Part shown: positions 1 through 6,069 of the stretch, piece by piece | How the letters are laid out: the number at the start of each line of letters is the position of its first letter | How positions within the stretch are numbered: the first letter of the stretch is position 1 | DNA from: JBQCHF01 sp051953655 | GTDB lineage: Bacteria > Actinomycetota > Actinomycetes > Motilibacterales > Motilibacteraceae | Direction: 5' to 3' | Length of the DNA stretch: 21,640 nucleotides | Assembly: GCA_051953655.1 (NCBI GenBank) | Contig: JBQCIO010000308.1 | Coordinates: 1 to 21,640 of the forward strand | Position numbers and translations under genes: made by a program | The notes under the pieces: model-generated | What the model was told of the DNA's origin: nothing | Seen by the model: only the letters and a program-made list of their open reading frames with translations | Databases searched by the model: none

Positions 1-88
1 TCAGTGCGGCGATCTTCCGAATGGACAAATCCGCCGCCCGACCCAGCGCGATCTCCTCACGCTCAGCCAGACTCAACCGTGCAGCCAC
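1..88 (-). CDS. IS30-family transposase, N-terminal fragment (continues beyond window)
   Basis: Only the first 29 codons are present; the rest lies left of the window. They begin V-A-A-R-L-S-L-A-E-R-E-E-I-A-L-G and continue with a helix-turn-helix ending S-I-R-K-I-A-A-L. This is the N-terminal HTH_38 signature of IS30-family transposases (typically R-L-T-x-x-E-R-E-x-I). In the family this helix-turn-helix recognises the element's terminal repeats, and a DDE catalytic domain follows. The GTG start at 88 is supported by GGAGG eight bases upstream. The reading frame is too short for automatic gene callers. The motif is clear, but only a small part of the protein is visible. Confidence 0.7.
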   Translation of the reverse strand, partial: MAARLSLAEREEIALGRAADLSIRKIAAL

Positions 89-145
89 AACACCCACCTC
101 CAGAGCACAGGGTGTTGCATCCACCGCTAGAGGCCGCCGTCGACG
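1..145 (-). mobile_element. End of an IS30-family insertion sequence (partial)
   Basis: The left edge of the window runs into an insertion sequence whose transposase reads leftwards out of the window. The stretch between the transposase start and about position 145 is non-coding and contains GGTGTTGCATCC (about 110-121). This resembles the GTGTTGC-type ends I associate with IS30-family elements, so the terminal inverted repeat probably lies here. The outer boundary cannot be fixed because the other end is outside the window. It is placed at about 145 because the neighbouring hydrolase reading frame loses family resemblance and stops at 149. Confidence 0.5.
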
Positions 146-148
146 CCA

Positions 149-337
149 TCACCCCTTCATGATCATGGGGAGGAGGTGGGCCATCTCGGGCACCTCCAGC
201 ACGGCGACCGGGTGCCGTCGCGCGAGCCCACGCACCAGCGGGCGCAGATTGGGGAGCGCGCCGAGCCCGGGCAGGACGACGACGTCGGGCGCGCCGGAGG
301 CGGTGCGCAGCACGCGCACCGCCTCCGGAGCGTTCAC
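149..337 (-). pseudogene. Truncated alpha/beta-hydrolase N-terminus, probably cut by the IS30 element
   Basis: The 62-residue frame starts with GTG at 337, nine bases after the stop of the VOC gene and on the same strand. It reads V-V-V-L-P-G-L-G-A-L-P (residues about 19-29), then R-P-L-V-R-G-L-A-R-R and V-A-V-L-E-V-P. That matches the first beta strand, oxyanion-hole loop and second strand of alpha/beta hydrolases, with PGLG replacing the usual HGxG. The family is normally 230-300 residues with the nucleophile Ser near residue 90-100, so the catalytic core is missing. The frame stops at 149, just before the IS end. The likely history is an intact VOC-hydrolase operon interrupted by the IS. 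A chance short frame is possible but less likely given the motif and spacing. Confidence 0.6.
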
Positions 338-346
338 TCCCTGTCG

Positions 347-871
347 TCACCCCAGCACGGGCGAGGAGATCCCCACGCCGCCCAGAGTCTGGGCGCCGTA
401 GCGCTCCTTCTCCCCGGCCAGGTCGAGCCGCCCGATCCGCTTGCGCCCGGCCAGGGCGTCGTCGGTGAGCAGGTCCCGGGGCACCATCCAGACGACCTCG
501 AACTCGAGGCCGTCCGGGTCCTTGCCGTAGAGGCTCTTGGTGGTGCCGTGGTCGGACGCGCCGACCAGCCCGTCGGCGGCCGCCAGCGCCTGGGCCACCC
601 GCTCGAGCTCGTCGAGCGTGTCGACCTCCCAGGCGAGGTGGTAGAGGCCGACGGTGCCGGCACCGGCGCGGGAGGGCGCGGAGCCGGGCGCCTCGAACAG
701 GCCGAGGTCGTGGTCGTTGGTGGAGCCGGCGGCCTGCAGGAAGGCGGCGCCGCGGAAGCCGTCGGGCGTCATGTCGACCCGGCGGAAGCCGAGCACCTCG
801 GTGTAGAAGGCGAGCGAGCGCTGCAGGTCCGAGACGTAGAGCACGGCGTGGTTGAGGCGGACGACGGGCAC
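347..871 (-). CDS. VOC-family metalloprotein (glyoxalase / extradiol dioxygenase fold)
   Basis: The 174-residue protein has two beta-alpha-beta-beta-beta modules of the vicinal oxygen chelate fold. The expected metal ligands are visible: His8 in L-N-H-A-V-L-Y-V, His78 in G-L-Y-H-L-A-W-E-V, and a Glu (most likely 125) after D-P-D-G. This 2-His-1-carboxylate pattern is typical of Fe/Mn-dependent ring-cleaving or glyoxalase-like enzymes; the substrate cannot be told from sequence. I chose GTG 871 because GGAGG lies five bases upstream and the protein then begins directly at the first strand. Longer in-frame starts would run into the palindromic operator at 889-910. The truncated hydrolase follows nine bases downstream. 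A VOC protein paired with an alpha/beta hydrolase behind a palindrome recalls quinone/catechol stress operons such as Bacillus mhqNOP, which is an analogy only. Confidence 0.88.
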   Translation of the reverse strand: MPVVRLNHAVLYVSDLQRSLAFYTEVLGFRRVDMTPDGFRGAAFLQAAGSTNDHDLGLFEAPGSAPSRAGAGTVGLYHLAWEVDTLDELERVAQALAAADGLVGASDHGTTKSLYGKDPDGLEFEVVWMVPRDLLTDDALAGRKRIGRLDLAGEKERYGAQTLGGVGISSPVLG

Positions 872-888
872 GGGAACCTCCACAGGTC

Positions 889-910
889 TGTGGTTGAACA
901 CTCAACCACA
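889..910. promoter_or_regulatory. Perfect palindromic operator upstream of the VOC gene
   Basis: TGTGGTTGA (889-897), spacer ACAC, TCAACCACA (902-910): nine-base arms with no mismatch. It lies 18-39 bases upstream of the VOC start, just before the ribosome site, where it would overlap the promoter or transcript start. The TTGA-n-TCAA core is the kind of site bound by MarR-type dimers. No regulator gene is next to it, so the binding protein is unknown. A partly overlapping second inverted repeat, CCACAG-GT-CTGTGG, spans 880-893. Confidence 0.65.
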
Positions 911-1003
911 TCTCCGGCAACGGCGGGAGGGCCCCACACATTCCAGGTCGACCAACCGCCCGAACCGCTGCCGCGGAGCGGCGTCGGGCCGCACCATGCG
1001 TGC

Positions 1004-1222
1004 ATGGCCGACGACCTGCTCGCCACCCCCTGGGGACGTGCGCCCCTGCTCGACCTCGACGTCCCCGCGCTGCTCCCGACCCAGCGGACCTCCCCCCGCC
1101 CCCCCCCCGGGCCGTGGGGAGGTCCGCTGCCGGTCCCGGTGCCGTCCTGGTGGCTGCGGGAGCGGCGGTCGGAACAGCTGCGGGAGCGGCGCCACGCCGT
1201 CAGCGACGCGGGCAGCGACTGA
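1004..1222 (+). CDS. Possible small proline/arginine-rich protein, unrecognised
   Basis: This is an open frame of 72 residues beginning M-A-D-D-L-L-A-T-P-W-G-R and ending R-H-A-V-S-D-A-G-S-D, just before the convergent wrbA stop. The middle is a proline-rich stretch and the C-terminal half is rich in Arg/Glu. I do not recognise a family. There is no convincing ribosome site before the ATG, and a 13-bp inverted repeat with a C-run loop lies inside the frame. That is unusual for coding sequence and may mean this is simply intergenic DNA of about 320 bp. Its G/C-rich third positions are compatible with a gene but not decisive in this genome. Confidence 0.3.
   Translation: MADDLLATPWGRAPLLDLDVPALLPTQRTSPRPPPGPWGGPLPVPVPSWWLRERRSEQLRERRHAVSDAGSD
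1083..1128 (-). terminator. Strong stem-loop downstream of wrbA
   Basis: AGCGGACCTCCCC (1083-1095) pairs perfectly with GGGGAGGTCCGCT (1116-1128) around a 20-base C/G-rich loop. It lies 100 bases past the wrbA stop, in the direction of wrbA transcription. It could end that transcript or insulate it from the VOC promoter. There is no U-tract, which is common for actinobacterial terminators. It also falls inside the doubtful frame at 1004-1222. Confidence 0.4.
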
Positions 1223-1228
1223 CGGGGC

Positions 1229-1864
1229 TCAGGCCGCGGCGCGCCCGCGCTGCAGAGCGGCCGCGGTCTCCACCGCGCGCTGCGCGGTGAACCGGGTGGA
1301 GGCCTTCTCCGGCTCGCCCACCGGGTTGTCGCCGTTGGCCGAGATGTGCGAGGCACCGTAGGGGTTGCCGACCTGGAACTGGACCGGGTCGAGGTAGCCG
1401 GGCGGCACGATGATGCAGCCCCAGTGGTAGAAGGTCGTGTAGAGGTTCAGCAGCGTCGACTCCTGGCCGCCGTGCGCGGTCGCGGTGGAGGTGAAGGCGG
1501 CGACGACCTTGTCGGCCAGCTTCCCCTGCGACCACAGGGGGCCGGTGGTGTCGAGGAACTGGCGCAGCTGCGCCGTCGGCGAGCCGTAGCGGGTCGGGGT
1601 GCCGAAGAGCAGCACGTCGGCCCACTCCAGCAGGTCCAGGTCCGCCACCGGGACGTCCTGCGTCGCCTTCACGTGTTCTGCCCAGCCCTGGTTGGTGGCG
1701 ATGGCCTCCTGGGGCGCCAGCTCGTGCACCTTGGCCAGCCGCACCTCCGCCGCGCCGGCCTTCTGCGCGCCCTCGACGGCGGCCTGCGCCATCTCGTAGA
1801 CGTTCCCGGTGGCCGAGTAGTAGATGACCGCGACGGTGACGCCGCGGCTGGTCGGAGAAGTCAT
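1229..1864 (-). CDS. wrbA: NAD(P)H:quinone oxidoreductase, WrbA family
   Basis: This is a 211-residue cytosolic flavoprotein of the flavodoxin fold. WrbA enzymes reduce quinones by two electrons using NAD(P)H and bind FMN, usually as tetramers. Visible family features are the FMN phosphate loop in Y-Y-S-A-T-G-N-V-Y (residues about 15-23), P-T-R-Y-G-S-P in the second FMN loop, T-S-T-A-T-A-H-G-G-Q-E-S (compare the GGGQE of Escherichia coli WrbA) and the V-P-P-G-Y segment. The length fits the family (about 200). The ATG at 1864 follows AGAGGG closely; that ribosome site sits in one arm of a hairpin (1865-1893). It is an independent unit between apbE and the VOC locus. A role in quinone or oxidative stress, alongside the VOC enzyme, is inferred. 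Confidence 0.93.
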   Translation of the reverse strand: MTSPTSRGVTVAVIYYSATGNVYEMAQAAVEGAQKAGAAEVRLAKVHELAPQEAIATNQGWAEHVKATQDVPVADLDLLEWADVLLFGTPTRYGSPTAQLRQFLDTTGPLWSQGKLADKVVAAFTSTATAHGGQESTLLNLYTTFYHWGCIIVPPGYLDPVQFQVGNPYGASHISANGDNPVGEPEKASTRFTAQRAVETAAALQRGRAAA

Positions 1865-1893
1865 GCGCCCTCTTCGGATTCGGGCAAGGGCGC
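1865..1893 (-). promoter_or_regulatory. Hairpin covering the wrbA ribosome binding site
   Basis: On the wrbA strand, GCGCCCT (1893-1887) is complementary to AGGGCGC (1871-1865). The second arm contains most of the only purine-rich ribosome site (AGAGGG) and ends directly at the ATG. Folded, it would hide the ribosome site. Whether this is regulation or chance in GC-rich DNA is open. Confidence 0.3.
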
Positions 1894-1997
1894 CGGCAGC
1901 GCTCCTTGCTCGGACAACGTCCTTTCACCCGTTACCGGGGCCGCGCCGGGCAAACCGGAGCGGACCGTCCGTCGGATGAACACCTGGTGAAGGCTGC

Positions 1998-2963
1998 TCA
2001 GCTCGCGGACGTGAGCACGGCAGCCGGCCAGCCCGGCGTCCGCACCACGTCTCCACGGGCGTCCACCAGCCGCGCCGGCAGGCCGAGCTCGCGCAGCCAG
2101 ACCACGGAGGGCAGGCCGCGCACCACCGCCGCAGTCGACGCGGTGTTCGCGTCCACGCACCGGCCGGCCGCCACGCTGACCGTCCGCCACCCCGCCGGCG
2201 CCGGCCGCCCGGTCTGCGGGTCCACGACGTGGTGAACTTCCTGGCCGGGCGCGCGCCACCGGCGGTGCAGCGTGCTCGACGTCGCCAGCGCGCCGCCCGC
2301 GGGGAGCACCACGCACTCGGCCGGCTCGCCCGGGCCGTCGCCGACGTCCACCCGCCACCCGCCCTCGGGTGCCGGACCGGCCGTGGCGACGTCGCCGCCC
2401 AGGCTGACCAGCAGCCCGGCGCTGGTGCGGGCCGTCGCCGCGGCGGCCGCGGCGTCGGCGGCCCACGCCTTGGCGATGGCGCCGAGGTCGAGGACGACGC
2501 CCCCCGGGACGGTCAGCCGGTGACCCACGAGCCGGACGCATGGCCAGCCCGGCGCGGGCCGTGGCAGCACCCGGACGGCGCCGCCGCACACCGGCAGCCC
2601 GGACAGGTCCCGGGGTGTCGTCCCGAGGTCGCGCACGTAGCCCAGCGCGCGCAGTGCCGCGCCGACCGTGGGGTCCACGGCGCCGTCCGTGACCCGCGCC
2701 GCGTGCAGCGCGGACCGGACCAGTGCGGCCAGCGTGGGGCTCACCGACACCGGTGCTCCGCCGGCCCGCGGCAGGCGGCTCAGCTCCGACCCCGGCCGGA
2801 AGCGGTTGGCCGCGCGGTCGACGTCGGAGAGCACGCGGTCGACCGCGCGCCGCGCACCCGGCAGCGCGGCCGGGTCGGTGACGACCAGCCGCATGGCGCA
2901 GCTCCACTGCGACCAGGAGACCGATGCGGTGCCGTCGTCGCGCACCCACGCCGCCCGCGCCAC
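1998..2963 (-). CDS. apbE: FAD:protein FMN transferase, ApbE family
   Basis: ApbE enzymes use Mg-FAD to attach FMN covalently to Ser/Thr of flavoproteins, often at the cell envelope. The 321-residue protein shows the family motifs in order: D97-P-T-V-G, D159-L-G-A-I-A-K-A, S187-L-G-G-D, A227-T-S-S, H245-V-V-D-P-Q-T-G and D271-A-N-T-A-S, which contains the metal-binding region. No signal peptide or lipobox is visible, so it is probably cytoplasmic. I chose GTG 2963 because it sits one base after the stop of the upstream small gene (TGA-G-GTG), implying translational coupling. The protein then enters the conserved W-S-x-W-S-C region quickly. Longer frames into the upstream gene are overlap artefacts. 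No FMN-binding-domain or NqrC/RnfG-type acceptor is encoded in the window, so the substrate is unknown. A PhoP-type box precedes the operon. Confidence 0.9.
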   Translation of the reverse strand: MARAAWVRDDGTASVSWSQWSCAMRLVVTDPAALPGARRAVDRVLSDVDRAANRFRPGSELSRLPRAGGAPVSVSPTLAALVRSALHAARVTDGAVDPTVGAALRALGYVRDLGTTPRDLSGLPVCGGAVRVLPRPAPGWPCVRLVGHRLTVPGGVVLDLGAIAKAWAADAAAAAATARTSAGLLVSLGGDVATAGPAPEGGWRVDVGDGPGEPAECVVLPAGGALATSSTLHRRWRAPGQEVHHVVDPQTGRPAPAGWRTVSVAAGRCVDANTASTAAVVRGLPSVVWLRELGLPARLVDARGDVVRTPGWPAAVLTSAS

Positions 2964-2964
2964 C

Positions 2965-3237
2965 TCAGGACCCCGCCGACTGCGCGTGGCCGAACCCGGC
3001 GCTGCCCCCACCGGACAGGGACGGAGCCTGCGGGGCCCAGCCCGCGTCGTCGTCGCCCTGCTGACCCGACGTGGACCTTCCCTCGTCGCCGGAGACGAGC
3101 CCCGTGAGACCACCGAGGGCGGCGGATGCCGAGCGGCCGGGGGCGGCGACGGTGCCGACGACCGCGCCGACGCCGACCGCCGCGGCCAGCGAGGCGGCGG
3201 CGACGCCGAGGGTGCCGAGGGTGGAGCGCGAGGCCAT
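2965..3237 (-). CDS. Small exported or membrane-anchored Gly/Ser-rich protein, unrecognised
   Basis: This is a 90-residue protein. Residues 7-33 are a hydrophobic Ala/Val/Gly segment after a short basic start (M-A-S-R-S), followed by S-A-S-A (36-39), a plausible signal peptidase site. The remainder is a flexible tail with S-G-D-E-G, Q-Q-G-D-D-D and a Gly/Ser-rich end (S-L-S-G-G-G-S-A-G-F-G). The ATG at 3237 has GGGAG five bases upstream. The gene overlaps functionally with apbE: its TGA is one base from the apbE GTG. I do not recognise a family. It lacks a visible FMN-binding domain, but the Ser-rich exported tail and coupling make it a candidate partner of ApbE (inference). Its promoter region carries a PhoP-type box. 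Confidence 0.65.
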   Translation of the reverse strand: MASRSTLGTLGVAAASLAAAVGVGAVVGTVAAPGRSASAALGGLTGLVSGDEGRSTSGQQGDDDAGWAPQAPSLSGGGSAGFGHAQSAGS

Positions 3238-3323
3238 GGGGGCTCCCGAGGGTCGGGTCAGGACCGGCGGTCCTGGTGACCCTCCTGTTCTCGCACCGGG
3301 GGCTGGCGCAGCCCTGGCTGGTG

Positions 3324-3341
3324 GCTGTGAGGGAGGTGTGA
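3324..3341 (-). promoter_or_regulatory. PhoP-type box upstream of the small-protein/apbE operon
   Basis: Read on the gene strand: TCACACC (3341-3335), TCCC, TCACAGC (3330-3324). These are two 7-bp direct repeats with a 4-bp spacer, ending 86 bases before the ATG at 3237. The form matches the TCACAGC-N4-TCACAGC site described for Mycobacterium tuberculosis PhoP, with one of 14 positions differing. A phoPR pair lies immediately upstream. Confidence 0.6.
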
Positions 3342-3375
3342 GGGTGGTGGCCCGCCGCTGCGGTCCGAGTCGCCT

Positions 3376-3504
3376 CACGTGGACGGTTGTTGTGCGACCC
3401 GCCGGCGTGTCCTGCACCAGGACTCCACTCGAGGTGCTGCTGGCCGCCGGCCGGGTGCGAGAGTCACCAACGGCGGTGCTCCCTCCGTCGACAGCGCCTT
3501 CGAC
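3376..3504. repeat. Intergenic repeat copy A: degenerate palindrome plus 20-bp motif
   Basis: A 58-base segment (3376-3433) is about 79% identical to 14768-14825, with shared blocks CACGTGGA, GTGCGAC, GCCGG, GTGTCC and TCCACTCGAG. Its inner 46 bases (3381-3426) form an imperfect palindrome centred on CCGG. After 51 bases comes CCGTCGACAGCGCCTTCGAC (3485-3504), 18/20 identical to the motif at 14689-14708 read in reverse. In the second copy the equivalent gap is 50 bases. The segment lies between the phoR stop and the promoter of the small-protein gene. It is most likely a decayed non-autonomous repeat. Confidence 0.7.
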
Positions 3505-3510
3505 TTCTGC

Positions 3511-5079
3511 CTACTGCGCCCGCACCCGCTCACGCACCGGCGAGCCCGCGAGCGGCAGCAGCACCCGGAACGTGGCCCCCCGGCCCGGCGCGGTGTCGAG
3601 CTCCACCCGGCCGCCGTGCGCGCTGGTGAGCGCCGCCACGATGGACAGCCCGAGGCCGCTGCCGCCGCTGGCGCGGGTGCGCGAGGAGTCGGCGCGGTAG
3701 AAGCGCTCGAAGACCCGGTTCGCGTCCTCGGGTGCGAGGCCCGGCCCCTGGTCCGCGACCTCCAGCACCGCTGCCTCCGACATGCCGTAGGAGGAGGCGT
3801 CGAGCGCGCGGGTGCCCACCCGGACGACGACCGGCGTCGTCTCGGGGGTGTGCCGCAGGGCGTTGGTCACAAGGTTGCCGAGCACCTGCCGCAGCCGGTG
3901 CTCGTCGCCGGTGACGACCGGGACCGACGGGCCGTCGAGCACCTCGAGCGAGATCGGGCGTCCGGGCGCCAGGGCGCGGGCGTCGTGGACGGCGTCGGCG
4001 GCCAGGGCCAGCAGGTCGACCGGTGCGCGGTCCAGCGGACGCTGCTGGTCCAGGCGGGCCAGCAGCAGCATGTCCTCGACGAGCACGCCCATCCGCCGTG
4101 CCTCCTCCTCCACCCGCTGCATGAGCCGGGCGTCCTCCGGGTCCGCGTCCGGGTTGCGCTGGCGGTAGAGCTCGGCGAAGCCGCGCACCGACGTCAGCGG
4201 GGTGCGCAGCTCGTGGCTCGCGTCGGCCACGAACCGGCGCATCCGTGCCTCCGACGCCCGGGCCTCGGCCTCGGACTCCTGACGTTCCCGGAACGCCCCC
4301 TCGATCTGGCCGAGCATCGTGTTGAGCGCCTGGGAGAGCCCGCCGACCTCCGTGCGCGGGTCCGACTCGGGCACCCGGCGGGACAGGTCGCCGGCGGCGA
4401 TGGCGGCGGCGGTGCGCTCCACCTGCACCAGGGGCCGCAGGCTGCGTCGCACCATCGCCCACGCGGCCAGCGCCATGAGCGCGAGCGCGCCGGCGCCGAT
4501 GAGGACCTCCGCGACGACCAGCCGGCTCACCGGCCCGTCCACCACCACCGAGAGGTCGCGGGCGACCAGCACGCTGCCGAACACCTGGCCCTCGCGCGGC
4601 TGCCACGGCACCGCGACGGCCAGCCAGTGGCTGCCGTCCGAGCCGCCCACGCGGAAGGGGTCCGGGCCGTGCGCCAGGGTCTGGTCGACGGTGAGCGCGG
4701 GCAGGTCGGGCACCGGGCCGTCGCCGGTCGACGTCGTGGCCGACACCTGCCGGCCGTCGGGGGTGAGGTAGACGACGACGTCGTCGAAGGACAGCCGCGG
4801 CTGGTGGTCGCCCCGGCCAAAGTCGCCGTCGCCGCCGGGGTCGCGGGCCGCTCCCTGCGCGGTCTGCCGCAGCTGGTCGCTCACCTGCCCGACGAGGATG
4901 CTGCGCAGCTGCGCGGTGACCAGGAACCCGGCCAGCGTCAGCGCGGCCACGGCGAGCAGCAGCACCGCTGCGACCAGCCGGACCCGCAGCGGGGTGCGCG
5001 CCCAACGCCGTCGGGCGGCGGTGACGACGACGGCCGGCGTGCGCCGTGCCCGTCGTGCGGTCGAGACCTGCGCGCTCAT
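3511..5079 (-). CDS. phoR: Two-component sensor histidine kinase, PhoR-like
   Basis: This is a 522-residue inner-membrane kinase. A first membrane segment lies at about 34-56, followed by an extracytoplasmic sensor domain (about 57-186) and a second segment at about 187-210. After these come a HAMP linker (211-263), a HisKA domain with the phosphorylated His289 in S-H-E-L-R-T-P-L, and the ATPase domain with N-box N402-L-V-T-N-A-L, D443-Q-G-P-G-L and G472-G-S-G-L-G-L. All catalytic boxes are intact. The ATG at 5079 overlaps the phoP stop by four bases (ATGA), so the two are translated together. By pairing with a PhoP-like regulator it is called PhoR; in mycobacteria this kinase responds to acidic pH and envelope conditions, but the signal here is not known. 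The sensor domain is rich in Asp/Gly and has no recognised ligand fold. Confidence 0.9.
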   Translation of the reverse strand: MSAQVSTARRARRTPAVVVTAARRRWARTPLRVRLVAAVLLLAVAALTLAGFLVTAQLRSILVGQVSDQLRQTAQGAARDPGGDGDFGRGDHQPRLSFDDVVVYLTPDGRQVSATTSTGDGPVPDLPALTVDQTLAHGPDPFRVGGSDGSHWLAVAVPWQPREGQVFGSVLVARDLSVVVDGPVSRLVVAEVLIGAGALALMALAAWAMVRRSLRPLVQVERTAAAIAAGDLSRRVPESDPRTEVGGLSQALNTMLGQIEGAFRERQESEAEARASEARMRRFVADASHELRTPLTSVRGFAELYRQRNPDADPEDARLMQRVEEEARRMGVLVEDMLLLARLDQQRPLDRAPVDLLALAADAVHDARALAPGRPISLEVLDGPSVPVVTGDEHRLRQVLGNLVTNALRHTPETTPVVVRVGTRALDASSYGMSEAAVLEVADQGPGLAPEDANRVFERFYRADSSRTRASGGSGLGLSIVAALTSAHGGRVELDTAPGRGATFRVLLPLAGSPVRERVRAQ

Positions 5080-5804
5080 GCCGCGCCGCGGGGCATCCGC
5101 AGGACGTAGCCGACGCCGCGCACGGTGTGCAGCAGCCGAGGCTCGGTCGTGTCGACCTTGCGGCGCAGGTAGGAGACGTAGGACTCGACGACGTTGGCGT
5201 CGCCACCGAAGTCGTAGTGCCACACGTGGTCGAGGATCTGGCTCTTGGACAGCACCCGGTTGGGGTTCTCCATGAAGTAGCGCAGCAGCTTGAACTCGGT
5301 GGGGGAGAGCGGCACCAGCTCGCCGGCCTTGAAGACCTCGTGACTGTCCTCGTCGAGCTCGATGTCGGCGAACTGGTACCGGGCGCTGGGTGCCGTCCCG
5401 CCGGTGAGGTGGCCGGTGCGGCGCAGCACCGCGCGGATCCGCGCCACGACCTCCTCCAGGCTGAAGGGCTTGGTGACGTAGTCGTCGCCGCCCAGGGTCA
5501 GCCCGGTCACCTTGTCCTCGGTGGCGTCCCGGGCGGTGAGGAAGACGACGGGGGCGTGCACGCCTTCCTGACGCAGCCGGCGCACCACCGAGAAGCCGTC
5601 CAGGCCCGGCATCATCACGTCGAGCACCATGAGGTCCGGACGCGACTCGTGCGCCGCGCGCACCGCCGCGTGCCCGTCCGTGGCGGTGACCACCTCGAAG
5701 CCGGAGAAGCGCAGGCTGGCGGCCAGCAGCTCGACGATGTTGGGCTCGTCGTCGACGACGAGGAGTCTCGCCTCGGGCTGCGCGCTGCGGCCGGCCATGC
5801 TCAT
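5076..5804 (-). CDS. phoP: OmpR/PhoB-family response regulator, PhoP-like
   Basis: The 242-residue DNA-binding regulator has a receiver domain (about 12-127) with acidic pocket D18-D19, phosphoacceptor D62 in L-D-V-M-M-P-G, T90 and K112 in Y-V-T-K-P-F. A winged-helix domain follows (about 143-238) with L-S-P-T-E-F, D-H-V-W, N-V-V-E-S-Y-V-S-Y-L-R-R-K and H-T-V-R-G-V-G-Y-V-L-R. From memory the closest well-studied relative is M. tuberculosis PhoP: E-A-R-x-L-V-V-D-D-E, L-T-L-G-G-D-D-Y-V-T-K-P-F-S-L-E-E and F-A-D-I-E-L-D-E are all shared. The ATG at 5804 has GGAGG six bases upstream. phoR follows with a 4-base overlap. A PhoP-type box ends 99 bases before the start, implying autoregulation. Matching boxes precede neighbouring genes. 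Confidence 0.92.
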   Translation of the reverse strand: MSMAGRSAQPEARLLVVDDEPNIVELLAASLRFSGFEVVTATDGHAAVRAAHESRPDLMVLDVMMPGLDGFSVVRRLRQEGVHAPVVFLTARDATEDKVTGLTLGGDDYVTKPFSLEEVVARIRAVLRRTGHLTGGTAPSARYQFADIELDEDSHEVFKAGELVPLSPTEFKLLRYFMENPNRVLSKSQILDHVWHYDFGGDANVVESYVSYLRRKVDTTEPRLLHTVRGVGYVLRMPRGAA

Positions 5805-5903
5805 CGGGGTCCTCCGGTCTCCTGCGAGCCCCGCCCGGCGCTCCGGGCAGGCCTCTGGTGCGACCCATGGTGGCCCGCCGCGCTGGTCCGTCGCTGGGCG
5901 TTC

Positions 5904-5921
5904 CCTGTGAGCCGGCTGTGG
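5904..5921 (-). promoter_or_regulatory. PhoP-type box upstream of phoPR
   Basis: On the phoP strand: CCACAGC (5921-5915), CGGC, TCACAGG (5910-5904). This is a 7-bp direct repeat on an 11-bp pitch, ending 99 bases before the phoP ATG. It differs from TCACAGC-N4-TCACAGC at two of 14 positions. It would support autoregulation of the operon. Confidence 0.6.
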
Positions 5922-6008
5922 GAGGTGTGCGCGCACGACGGCGCCGGCCGCCCCGGGTGGGGGGGTCGGCGCCGGACGTGCCGGGGAGTCGTCGATGGGC
6001 GATGACCT

Positions 6009-6064
6009 GATGCGCGAGACCAGATGGGCGAGACCAGATGCGCGAGACCGGATGGGCGAGGAGC
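6009..6064. repeat. Tandem 14-bp repeat, four units, intergenic
   Basis: Units are GATGCGCGAGACCA (6009), GATGGGCGAGACCA (6023), GATGCGCGAGACCG (6037) and a partly diverged GATGGGCGAGGAGC (6051). A further degenerate 15-base unit lies at 5994-6008. The fifth base alternates C/G, so the array can also be read as two 28-bp units, pointing to duplication of a pair. It lies 6 bases beyond the stop of the DUF5666 gene and about 70 bases upstream of the phoP box. Slippage-type minisatellite is the simplest reading. Confidence 0.85.
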
Positions 6065-6069
6065 GGGGA

